42,302 nucleotides of DNA from Acidobacteriota bacterium (GCA_021818105.1 JAKAFB010000024.1:1-42302), one strand, 5' to 3'; positions 35,313 through 42,302 are shown, counted from the first letter of the stretch. Translations and numbers: made by a program. The notes: a model not told the origin generated them from the letters alone.

Positions 35313-36620
35313 ATGATGACCGACGGTGACTCTTCACGCACGGTGTTGGAACAGGAGTCCTACAAGAAGCAGCAGACGGCCTTTTGCGTTCTCACACTTT
35401 TCGTTATAGCTGTACTGTTGTTATTGCACACTCTCTTTGCTTCCCTGCTTGGTACGCCGTCCCGTTGGGTCGTTGCTCTTTTAGGCATCAGTTTCTTCCT
35501 AAAGGTTATTGAACTGGTTTGGCTGCAGGGACAAAGTGGAGGGATAACCGGAAAGGCGCTTCGGATTGAAACGGGGCTTTCAATCGCAGGACTTTTCGCA
35601 TTAGCCATCATACTTATCTTTCTCACTGACCGCGACGACGCGCCGTACTTTGTCCTTCTTGCGATTCCCATTCTGCAGGCAGCCTACCATTTGGGGTTGG
35701 TAGCTACTACGACGACTATTATTGGCTCAGTTGGCGTGATTTTCTATTGGATGCGCCACTATTTCTCGATGCATCCGCCTGCCCTTGCCGGCGAGTATCT
35801 TGAGGCTGGAATGCTTTCAGTGATTTTCTGCTTAATGGGTTTCCTGGTGTGGTTTCTTGTGAACCAACTCAAGAAACATGAGCTTCGCTTGCATCAGAAC
35901 ATGGCCACGCTTGAGGCGACGCGTGAAAGGCTAATCGTGGAGGAAAAGCTAGCGGCAATTGGCAGACTTGCAGGAAATATCGCGCACGAGATTCGCAATC
36001 CTGTAGCCATGATTTCCAGTTCATTACAAACGGCATCGAATCCGGCCGTCATTCAACCCATTCGAGAAGAGATGCTCCAAATCGCCTCAAAAGAGGCAGA
36101 CCGCCTGGCACGACTGACGACGGATTTCCTGAACTATGCGCGTCCCTCAGCACCACAGAGAAGACCAGTTTCAGTAGGTGATCTGATTTCGTATACAGCT
36201 GACGTTATCAAAGCACATGCGGAAAGCCGATCAATAGACGTTAGTCAGACAGTCTCGGCAGACTTCTGCATAGAGGCCGATGCCACACAGGTACAAGGAG
36301 CACTCCTGAACCTTGCATTGAACGGGATCGATGCAACTACTCCGCCTGGCCGGCTGCACCTGAAATGCTTTCTTGCGGGATCCTTCGTGCAGATTGACGT
36401 GACGAACACCGGCAGACCAATTGCAGCAGCTGATCTGCCACACATATTTGAGCCGTTCTACAGCACAAAGCCAAACGGAACCGGGCTGGGACTTGCCATC
36501 GCTCGCCGTGTTGCGCAAGCACATGGTGGAGATCTTTGGCTGAGTTGTAACGAGGAAGGCTGCGTGGTCTTCTCCCTTACGCTCGCAGCTCCATCCAACG
36601 AAGAAATTACGAAGGAGTAG
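35313..36620 (+). CDS. Membrane sensor histidine kinase (NtrB/PilS type)
   Basis: A 435-residue kinase. About six membrane helices occupy residues 23-186 with only short loops, so the signal is probably sensed within or near the membrane; no PAS domain is visible. A coiled coil (about 187-215) leads to the HisKA helix with the phospho-accepting H225 in GNIAHEIRNPVAM. The ATPase has the N-box LLNLALNGIDAT, G1 VTNTGRPI and G2 GTGLGLAIARRVAQAHGG. The HEIRNP motif and the partner gene 3 bp downstream are those of kinases that drive NtrC-type regulators. AAGGGC precedes tandem ATGs at 35313. Confidence 0.94.
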   Translation: MMTDGDSSRTVLEQESYKKQQTAFCVLTLFVIAVLLLLHTLFASLLGTPSRWVVALLGISFFLKVIELVWLQGQSGGITGKALRIETGLSIAGLFALAIILIFLTDRDDAPYFVLLAIPILQAAYHLGLVATTTTIIGSVGVIFYWMRHYFSMHPPALAGEYLEAGMLSVIFCLMGFLVWFLVNQLKKHELRLHQNMATLEATRERLIVEEKLAAIGRLAGNIAHEIRNPVAMISSSLQTASNPAVIQPIREEMLQIASKEADRLARLTTDFLNYARPSAPQRRPVSVGDLISYTADVIKAHAESRSIDVSQTVSADFCIEADATQVQGALLNLALNGIDATTPPGRLHLKCFLAGSFVQIDVTNTGRPIAAADLPHIFEPFYSTKPNGTGLGLAIARRVAQAHGGDLWLSCNEEGCVVFSLTLAAPSNEEITKE

Positions 36621-36623
36621 CAC

Positions 36624-38015
36624 ATGGGAAAGGTGCTAGTCGTCGATGACGAGCCAAGCATGCGCAGGATACTGACAACGAATCTTCAGATGGACTCGCA
36701 TGTTGTGGTGCAGGCGGGAGGCGTAAAAGAAGCACTAGCTGCTTTGGCCAATGAGGACTTCGATGTTGTGATTACTGACCAGAAAATGGGGGATGGTAAC
36801 GGTCTGGATGTTCTCCAGGCAGTGCGGCAGGAAGATCCGACGGTTTCAGTCATTTTCCTTACCGCCGTAGGTACGCTGGAACTCGCGGTTGCCAGCATGC
36901 GCGAGGGGGCATTTGATTTCTTGACGAAGCCTTTTGTACCGGACGCGGTAAAGGCAGCTGTGACGCGTGCGTGCGAACGCACCTCTCTCCTGAGGGAGAA
37001 TGCTGTACTCAAGACAGCAGTGCTTAAACTAAAATCGCAGGATGAAATCTATGGAGGCAGCGCAGGCATTAGGGCAGTACGAGAGACGATTGCGCGTGTC
37101 GCGCCAAAAGATACGACAGTTCTCATTACAGGTGAGACGGGCACAGGCAAGGAGCTTGTAGCACGAGCTATCCATCAAAATAGCCTGCGAGCATCTAAGC
37201 CATTTATTGCCATCAACTGCGCCTCTGTTGCAGAATCGCTCATTGAGAGCGAGTTGTTTGGGCATGAACGTGGCGCTTTCACGGGTGCCGATAAAACCAA
37301 GACTGGCCTATTTGAGGCAGCTCATGAGGGTACGCTATTTCTTGATGAAGCTGCTGAACTCTCGCCTAATGCGCAGGCCAAGCTGCTCCGATTCCTGGAA
37401 GATGGGGAAATCCAGCGCGTCGGAGCAACCAAGGTGCGACATGTGAATGTGCGCGTGCTCGCCGCAACACATCGCGAACTTAAGGAGCGGGTGCGAGACG
37501 GGCTATTTCGCGAGGACCTATATTATCGGCTTGCAGTATTGCCTATCCATCTGCCTCCGCTGCGTGAGAGGCGTGAAGACATCCCGGAATTGTGCGAGGT
37601 GCTCTCTTCCCGGATCGCTCAAGAGATGAAGGTGGCCAAGCGCCCTCTGAGTCATGCGGCGATGAAGAAGTTGAGCGAGTATCACTTTCCTGGAAACGTA
37701 CGCGAGCTCCGCAATCTGCTGGAGCGGGCACATATTCTCGGCCAACAGCCTGAGTTGCAACCGGAGGACTTTCCGCTGAACCTCACAGCTTCAAATGACA
37801 AGCTTACGGATCAAGAACTAAATGCGAAGCAGATCGCTCAGCGACTGCCTCAGCATCTTGACCTCCGAGAAGTTCTTGGCCAGATTGAAATCGCGCTGAT
37901 TGAGCGTGCGCTCGTGATGACGGGAGGTGTTCAGGCGGAGGCGGCACGGCATCTTAACCTTTCCCGCAGCGACTTCGGATATAAGGTGTCAAAGTATGCA
38001 TTGAGTAGCAAGTGA
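36624..38015 (+). CDS. NtrC-family sigma-54 response regulator
   Basis: A 463-residue complete enhancer-binding protein. The receiver (1-120) has D8-D9-E10, acceptor D52 (VITDQKMGDGNG), and K102 in FLTKPF. The AAA+ domain (about 142-375) has Walker A GETGTGKE, GAFTGA (217-222), Walker B TLFLDEAAELS (Ala replacing Ile-Gly in the usual DEIGE) and FREDLYYRLAVLPIHLPPLRERREDI. The C-terminal Fis-type HTH is ALVMTGGVQAEAARHLNLSRSDFGYKVSKYAL (about 427-458). Start lies 3 bp after the kinase stop, with GAAGGAG upstream. It is the obvious candidate to bind the paired palindromes at 33811-33849 and 38998-39036 and activate both sigma-54 promoters. Confidence 0.95.
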   Translation: MGKVLVVDDEPSMRRILTTNLQMDSHVVVQAGGVKEALAALANEDFDVVITDQKMGDGNGLDVLQAVRQEDPTVSVIFLTAVGTLELAVASMREGAFDFLTKPFVPDAVKAAVTRACERTSLLRENAVLKTAVLKLKSQDEIYGGSAGIRAVRETIARVAPKDTTVLITGETGTGKELVARAIHQNSLRASKPFIAINCASVAESLIESELFGHERGAFTGADKTKTGLFEAAHEGTLFLDEAAELSPNAQAKLLRFLEDGEIQRVGATKVRHVNVRVLAATHRELKERVRDGLFREDLYYRLAVLPIHLPPLRERREDIPELCEVLSSRIAQEMKVAKRPLSHAAMKKLSEYHFPGNVRELRNLLERAHILGQQPELQPEDFPLNLTASNDKLTDQELNAKQIAQRLPQHLDLREVLGQIEIALIERALVMTGGVQAEAARHLNLSRSDFGYKVSKYALSSK

Positions 38016-38078
38016 ACGGCAGACGGCAATTGTAGCCAGATTGAACTGTAAAGCCAGGATGCCGAACATATACACCGC

Positions 38079-38128
38079 GAAGCCCTGGTGCTTTCCTGCT
38101 CCGCACAGCAGGAAATTGCCAGGGCTTC
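38079..38128. terminator. Long two-part hairpin after the NtrC-type gene
   Basis: GAAGCCCTGG pairs with CCAGGGCTTC (10 bp), then a symmetric 3x3 internal loop, then TTTCCTGCT with AGCAGGAAA (9 bp) around a six-base CCGCAC loop. It lies between two convergent genes, 63 bp after the regulator stop. No U-tract follows in either direction. The rest of the 293-bp gap to the next gene (38016-38308) shows nothing else recognisable. Confidence 0.6.
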
Positions 38129-38308
38129 ACGACATACAGGATCAGGCTCCAAAGCCATCACCATAATGTGAACGCAAGCTCCACTGCGTCACGAATAGCC
38201 AGTTATCTGAACTCCTCCGCCACAAAGGCAGCTTCGTTCATGACGACGCGGTGTACGCCTACACTCACCAAATCTCACTGATCACTTCACTGCCCCATGT
38301 ACCTGGAG

Positions 38309-38869
38309 CTATTCCTGACCGCCTTTCGGGAGTTCAAGTTTTTGCTCGAGATCCAGTGAACGCGACTTCGCCTTCTGATAGTCCACGTAATCATTGATCA
38401 TCTCAGATGTCCGGCTTGCGTATTCGAAATTCGCATGCACGTAATCCTGATATGCGGGCATATGAATCTGCGTCTGATTTTTGTTCAGATGATCAATGCA
38501 AGAGGTGAGGTTATCCGCCATGCTCTGGAGTAGCGGATAGATATTCCGTACAGCCTCTTGTTGCCACGGCGATCCTTCTGAACTGGCTTCGCTCATCTGC
38601 TTGGCAAGCTTGCCAACTTCGTTGAAATCGTCCCTGATCTTGTTCAGCTTCACGGCGTGTGAACGAAAATCCAAGCTCGACCGTGTGAACGAATCAAGTA
38701 TTGCACTGTCGTCTGCCGCCCGGAGTGCATATGTCTTTGCCTTGAGCAATAGATTGTTGATCTCTTCAGAGTCATCCTTCTGAGCAAAGACAGATGGCGA
38801 CGCAATGAGCAAGACCAGTCCGAGCCCGGCAATGCCCGTCAGTATCCTATGGATCAATTGAGCTTTCAT
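38309..38869 (-). CDS. Exported helical protein of unknown function
   Basis: A 186-residue protein, not assigned to a family. A signal peptide (IHRILTGIAGLGLVLLIASPSVFA, cleavage after about residue 29) is followed by an almost entirely helical, charged domain with heptad-like Leu/Ile/Ala spacing and a likely four-helix bundle, including INNLLLKAKTYALRAADD, ILDSFTRSSLDFRSHAVKLNKI and NIYPLLQSMADNLTSCIDHLN. One cysteine remains after cleavage. Several histidines (HAVK, DHLN, QIHM, YVHANF) could be metal or haem ligands, but no CXXCH is present. AGGGA precedes the ATG. Upstream are a sigma-54-type promoter and paired palindromes like those of the rubrerythrin operon, linking it to that response. 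Confidence 0.82.
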   Translation of the reverse strand: MKAQLIHRILTGIAGLGLVLLIASPSVFAQKDDSEEINNLLLKAKTYALRAADDSAILDSFTRSSLDFRSHAVKLNKIRDDFNEVGKLAKQMSEASSEGSPWQQEAVRNIYPLLQSMADNLTSCIDHLNKNQTQIHMPAYQDYVHANFEYASRTSEMINDYVDYQKAKSRSLDLEQKLELPKGGQE

Positions 38870-38919
38870 GGTCCCTCCATGGCTGTGTGAAGCTATCTCA
38901 CGATAGTCACCTTCGGTAT

Positions 38920-38935
38920 AGCAATCTCTTCACCA
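38920..38935 (-). promoter_or_regulatory. Sigma-54-type promoter of the exported helical protein gene
   Basis: On the minus strand TGGTGAAGAGATTGCT has GG (38934-38933) and GC (38922-38921) separated by exactly ten bases, with TTGCT at -12. The predicted start near 38910 gives a 40-base leader. It lies about 95 bp from the centre of the paired palindromes. Confidence 0.62.
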
Positions 38936-38997
38936 GATTTGTGCACAGTCTAAGTTCTTGAAGCCAATAGCACCACTGCAAAAAAGGCTAGTAAAGC

Positions 38998-39036
38998 GGT
39001 CCAAAAGTTTTGACAATGTGTCAAACAGTTTGGACA
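38998..39036 (-). promoter_or_regulatory. Paired palindromic sites in the divergent region (site B)
   Basis: GGTCCAAAAGTTTTGACA (38998-39015) and TGTCAAACAGTTTGGACA (39019-39036), again offset by 21 bp. Together with site A they define the consensus TGTCMAAANNTTTKGACA. Over 28 bases, sites A and B share TTTTGACAA and TTTGGAC at identical spacing. Confidence 0.75.
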
Positions 39037-39139
39037 AAATGTCTGTACCCTACTTTGCCTGTTTCGACGGAGTTCATCTTTTTTACGCTCTTGACAAAGC
39101 AGAGGGATGGCTACTTTCGAACATCATTGTGCAGTGCGC

Positions 39140-39145
39140 TATAAT
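39140..39145 (+). promoter_or_regulatory. -10 element of the P1B ATPase gene
   Basis: Perfect TATAAT 38 bp upstream of the ATPase ATG, but no acceptable -35 hexamer at 16-18 bp (TTCGAA is the nearest). A strong -10 with a poor -35 often marks promoters that need an activator. Confidence 0.5.
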
Positions 39146-39183
39146 CCAGCAGCTTTGCATCGACAAGGAGAGAAAGTCACAGG

Positions 39184-41109
39184 ATGGCACAGTTACACGA
39201 AGCGAGACGTTTGCTCTGGGGGGATTTAGCTCACCTGGGCGTTTCTCTCATTGCAGCTTTGGGCCTAGTCTCTGCCCTTTCTCTACAGTTTGTTTTCCAT
39301 CAACCAGCCCCTGTTCCCCAAATCCTAGTTATTGCAATCACTATTTCTGGCATTCCACTTTCTATCGAACTGATACGCGAACTACTTAAGCATGATTTTT
39401 CAGTAGATGTTCTTGCCGCAATATCGGTGATCACTGCGTTCATCCTTCACGAATATTGGGTTGCCCTCATCGTAATCCTCATGCTCTCAGGCGGGAAGGC
39501 TCTCGAGGAGTTCGCGACACGTCGTGCCTCTTCAGTACTTGGAGCGCTCGCCAAACGAATGCCACATATTGCTCATAGGGTCGAGCAGGATGGCACGATC
39601 ACCGATGTGGCCATAAGTTCTGTGGCTATTGGCGAAAAGCTGAGGATCTATCCCCACGAGATTTGTCCTGTGGATGGCTTTGTTCTCAGTGGGACCGGTG
39701 GGATGGATGAATCTTATCTCACTGGGGAGCCGTTTCTGATTGAGAAGGCTCCTGGAACCAAAGTTCTTTCTGGAGCATTAAACGGCGATGCAGCTCTTAC
39801 CATTGAAGCTGAGCGGCTGGCCAAGGACTCTAGGTACGCAAGAATCGTGGAAGTTTTACATGCTTCAGAAGCAAAGCGCCCACGAATCCGAAGACTCGGC
39901 GATAGACTGGGAATTTGGTACACTCCAGCTACTTTGCTAGTAGCTTTCGCGAGCTGGTACTTGAGCGGGCAATCAGAGCGTTTTCTCGCTGTGCTCGTTA
40001 TCGCGACGCCATGCCCTCTCCTGATTGCGATTCCTGTGGCAGTGATCGCAGCAATTTCTGTTGCGGCCCGGCATGGGATAGTCATCAAGGATTCATCAAT
40101 CCTCGAAAGAATAGACACTTGTCGCACGCTCATTGTAGATAAGACAGGGACGCTCACCTATGGGAAGCCGGCAGTGACTGAGGTGATTCGCCTTGGGGAA
40201 TGGCCGAGAGAAGTTGTCTTGCAACTTGCTGCCAGTTTGGAGCGCTACTCGAAACACCCACTCGCATCTGCCATTATGGAATCAGCCGAAGCAGCAGGAT
40301 TATCACTGTTGAATGCGCAAGATGTGTCGGAATCCCCTGGTGCCGGGCTGCGCGGCCATATAAACGGTCGCGAGATTAGAATAACCGGCCGCGGAAAATT
40401 GGAAGAGACCCAACACGCTCACTTGCCTTCCCCGGCGCCGGGACTGGAATGCATCATCCTCATCGATGGACAGCTTGCAGGCTTGTGCCGGCTGCAAGAT
40501 CAGCCGCGTCATGAATCTAGTCACATCCTTAGACATCTTGGATCGAGACATAGAGTAAAAGAAATTGTCTTGCTTTCAGGTGATCGGCCTACAGAAGTGT
40601 CTCATTTCGCATCGGGCATGGGCATTTCTCATTTCTATGGCGGCAAGAGTCCGGAAGAGAAAGTAGAAATTGTTCGCGCGATCACTTCAAAGGGCCCCAC
40701 GCTCTATCTAGGCGATGGCATGAACGATGCTCCAGCGATGCTGAATGCAACGGTTGGTGTCGCACTCGGCGTGAATAGCGACATCACATCTGAAGCAGCC
40801 GGTGCTGTGATCCTTCAATCCTCTTTGGCAAGCGTTGATGAGCTGATCCATATCGGGCGTCGTATGAAGCGCATCGCTCTTTCTAGCGCAGTAGGCGGAA
40901 TGCTCCTCAGTCTTGCAGGCATGTGGGCGGCTGCATTGGGTTATCTTTCTCCACTGCGTGGCGCTCTGCTACAGGAAGTTATCGATTTGGTATCTATTCT
41001 CAATTCTCTGCGCATGATTCTTCCCTCCGGCTCATTGAGCGACTTTGATGCACCACACCAAAGTATTGCCAGCGATATTCCACAAAGAGAAATCCCGGCC
41101 AAGAATTGA
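39184..41109 (+). CDS. P1B-type metal-transporting ATPase with TPC motif, no N-terminal metal-binding domain
   Basis: A 641-residue P-type ATPase. About seven to eight membrane helices; two lie at the extreme N-terminus with no CXXC or His-rich metal-binding domain before them. The ion-path motif is ATPCPLLIAIPVA (about residues 275-287), TPC instead of the CPC of copper and zinc pumps. DESYLTGE is the phosphatase loop, DKTGTLT (phospho-Asp about residue 319), SKHPLAS the HP motif, and GDGMNDAPAML the hinge. The last helix has QEVIDLVSILNSLR. TPC with QExxD resembles the P1B-5 group, whose members are thought to move iron, nickel or cobalt; the ion here is not proven. P1B-5 pumps often end in a hemerythrin domain, absent here. 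Confidence 0.93.
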   Translation: MAQLHEARRLLWGDLAHLGVSLIAALGLVSALSLQFVFHQPAPVPQILVIAITISGIPLSIELIRELLKHDFSVDVLAAISVITAFILHEYWVALIVILMLSGGKALEEFATRRASSVLGALAKRMPHIAHRVEQDGTITDVAISSVAIGEKLRIYPHEICPVDGFVLSGTGGMDESYLTGEPFLIEKAPGTKVLSGALNGDAALTIEAERLAKDSRYARIVEVLHASEAKRPRIRRLGDRLGIWYTPATLLVAFASWYLSGQSERFLAVLVIATPCPLLIAIPVAVIAAISVAARHGIVIKDSSILERIDTCRTLIVDKTGTLTYGKPAVTEVIRLGEWPREVVLQLAASLERYSKHPLASAIMESAEAAGLSLLNAQDVSESPGAGLRGHINGREIRITGRGKLEETQHAHLPSPAPGLECIILIDGQLAGLCRLQDQPRHESSHILRHLGSRHRVKEIVLLSGDRPTEVSHFASGMGISHFYGGKSPEEKVEIVRAITSKGPTLYLGDGMNDAPAMLNATVGVALGVNSDITSEAAGAVILQSSLASVDELIHIGRRMKRIALSSAVGGMLLSLAGMWAAALGYLSPLRGALLQEVIDLVSILNSLRMILPSGSLSDFDAPHQSIASDIPQREIPAKN

Positions 41110-41119
41110 GAATGAGTCT

Positions 41120-41147
41120 TTGACTCTTGTATTATCGACCCTACGAT
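41120..41147 (+). promoter_or_regulatory. Candidate sigma-70-type promoter of the antiporter gene
   Basis: TTGACT (41120-41125), a 16-bp spacer and TACGAT (41142-41147), starting 11 bp after the ATPase stop and 123 bp before the antiporter ATG. Confidence 0.4.
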
Positions 41148-41269
41148 TGTCCCTTTTACTTATGCACGTCAGCGCTCCTTGAGGGTTAATGGAACGGATG
41201 CGTTGCACTCCAGCAGGTTGAGAGACGATCCCATGCGGAGAAGTTATTGAGATCAGAGGGACCTGATAA

Positions 41270-42220
41270 ATGACCTCAGCGCTGGTAATCGCATTCATTG
41301 GCGCATTGGTGTTTGGTGCTCATCTGTTTGTGGGCATGTTCGCAAAGACGCGCGTCCCGGATGTGTTGCTCCTGATCATTATTGGGCTGATTCTTGGCCC
41401 GTTGGGCCATCTGGTTAAACCCGCCGAGTTTGGCAGTTTGGGACCAGTGTTCACAACTGTCACACTCGTCTTTATCCTTTTTGAGAGTGGCACAGAGTTG
41501 CAAATTGGAACTCTTCGTACCGCTCTGCGCGGAACCTTTATTCTGGCAACCCTGAATTTTGTTGTGACTGTTGTGGTTGTTGCCGCTGCTGCCTGGAAGA
41601 TTGCTCACCTGGGCCCCATGCGATCACTAATGATGGGCACAATTCTGGGCGGGACATCGCCTGCGGTCGTCATTCCTCTTTCAGCACAATTGAAAATGGG
41701 GCGAGACGCTTCGACAATTCTTTTTCTTGAATCAGCTGTGGGCGACGTGTTTTCCATTGTGATTTCACTTGCACTGCTCGATGGCCTGCATGCGGGAAAT
41801 GTGGCGTGGGGATCCGTCGCCGGCAAGCTTATCGCATCATTCCTCATCTCAGGCATGATAGGGGGATTTGGAGCTATTGTCTGGTCAAATATTCTGAGCC
41901 GCATGCGCACACTGCAAAACGGTATGTTTACCACTGCGGCATTTGTCTTTCTCATCTTTGGAGTGACGGAAATACTGGGCTATAGTGGCGCGATTGCAGC
42001 CCTGGTATTTGGAATTGGGCTGGGGAATGTAAGCTGGCACAGGCAACTCCTATTGCAACGATTCCCATCGCTGTCACCCGTTGGACTGAATGAACATGAA
42101 AAATCCTTCTTTGCGGAGATTGTGTTTCTGCTGAAGATGTTCTCTTCGTATATATTGGATTGTCGATCGAACTTAAAAATCTATGGTGGATCAGCTTCGG
42201 GCTCACGGTTACAGTGCTAA
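41270..42220 (+). CDS. Cation:proton antiporter (CPA family), frame broken near the 3' end
   Basis: The visible frame encodes 316 residues. About 10 membrane helices of a CPA-type Na+ or K+/H+ antiporter are seen, including RVPDVLLLIIIGLILGPLGHLV and GTILGGTSPAVVIPLSAQL; LESAVGDVFSIVISLALL carries an acidic residue in the position of the ion-binding helix. The sequence follows the family up to AEIVFLLKMF, then turns to SSYILDCRSNLKIYGG, which does not fit a membrane helix. One base added within 42140-42147 restores KMFFFVYIGLSIELKNLWW, so a single-base deletion or a sequencing error is likely. AGAGGG precedes the ATG. The protein continues in another frame to the window edge. Confidence 0.85.
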   Translation: MTSALVIAFIGALVFGAHLFVGMFAKTRVPDVLLLIIIGLILGPLGHLVKPAEFGSLGPVFTTVTLVFILFESGTELQIGTLRTALRGTFILATLNFVVTVVVVAAAAWKIAHLGPMRSLMMGTILGGTSPAVVIPLSAQLKMGRDASTILFLESAVGDVFSIVISLALLDGLHAGNVAWGSVAGKLIASFLISGMIGGFGAIVWSNILSRMRTLQNGMFTTAAFVFLIFGVTEILGYSGAIAALVFGIGLGNVSWHRQLLLQRFPSLSPVGLNEHEKSFFAEIVFLLKMFSSYILDCRSNLKIYGGSASGSRLQC

Positions 42221-42302
42221 TCTTCCTCGTACGGGTTCCTATTGTTCGATTCGGTGTGCACAAATCGATTGCGCAGAGTGACGCCTGTCGCATGGCGGCA
42301 AT
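42148..42302 (+). pseudogene. Out-of-frame continuation of the antiporter gene (runs off window)
   Basis: In the shifted frame from 42148, codons read VYIGLSIELKNLWWISFGLTV-type sequence and then membrane-helix residues (LIFLVRVPIVRF) up to the window end with no stop. This is the natural continuation of the antiporter. If the shift is real, the gene is inactive or makes a truncated protein lacking at least the last helix and any C-terminal regulatory domain. Confidence 0.75.

Larger units (their letters stand above)
38870..39183. other. Divergent control region, exported helical protein / P1B ATPase
   Basis: A 314-bp intergenic region. From left to right it holds the ribosome site and sigma-54-type promoter of the left gene, the paired palindromes (38998-39036), and a perfect TATAAT (39140-39145) before the ATPase gene. 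The palindromes are placed so that they could act on both divergent genes. Confidence 0.65.

Noticed and set aside
38079..38128. Hairpin with internal loop as an integron attC site
   Set aside because: No GTTRRRY core or matching inverse core, and no integrase or cassette array nearby.
39047..39062. TGTACCCTACTTTGCC as a sigma-54 promoter for the P1B ATPase
   Set aside because: The essential GG at -24 is GT, and the site lies only about 10 bp from the palindromes, too close for an enhancer.

Overview
The window looks like chromosomal DNA of a Terriglobia-type acidobacterium (Acidobacteriaceae-like). This is an inference from gene content and style, not a database match. It rests on GC-rich, Arg/Ala/Pro-rich coding, a HemQ-type coproheme decarboxylase, myo-inositol-phosphate synthase, a secreted GH51 arabinofuranosidase, a PQQ dehydrogenase with a built-in cytochrome c domain, and a peptidase-accB-accC cluster. 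No tRNA, rRNA, insertion sequence or CRISPR array was seen.

Layout. 1-9 kb: 3' part of endonuclease III (cut by the window edge), hemQ, a DedA membrane protein, ino1 with a strong terminator, a secreted Pro/Ala-rich protein, GH51 arabinofuranosidase and a membrane-anchored SpoIIE/RsbU-type phosphatase. 9-15 kb: secreted M48 protease, small excisionase-type HTH protein, M24 peptidase, accB, accC and a methyltransferase bracketed by two copies of a palindromic intergenic repeat. 15-22 kb: PQQ dehydrogenase, DinB-fold protein, thiE and two APC permeases. 22-33.4 kb: bacilliredoxin, murB, thrC-thrB (ATGA overlap), trxA, lexA with an apparently leaderless promoter, an orphan OmpR-type regulator, a sigma-54 activator lacking a DNA-binding domain, thioesterase, small c-type cytochrome, methyltransferase, miaB and a bifunctional-nuclease-family protein.

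33.4-42.3 kb is different in character: visibly less GC-rich, with longer intergenic stretches. It carries an exported rubrerythrin, a DUF2231 membrane protein, a histidine kinase, an NtrC-type sigma-54 response regulator, an exported helical protein on the opposite strand, a metal P1B-type ATPase with a TPC motif, and a cation:proton antiporter whose frame is broken.

The most interesting observation is in this last region. Two intergenic regions 5.2 kb apart each carry a pair of 18-bp palindromes of one consensus (TGTCMAAANNTTTKGACA). In both pairs the repeats are offset by exactly 21 bp. Each pair lies about 95-105 bp upstream of a sequence with the GG-N10-GC architecture of a sigma-54 promoter. 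One promoter faces the rubrerythrin-DUF2231-kinase-regulator operon and the other faces the exported helical protein; the second palindrome pair is also upstream of the ATPase. The simplest reading is a self-contained, autoregulated sigma-54 regulon for an envelope redox or metal stress response, with the locally encoded NtrC-type regulator binding the paired palindromes.
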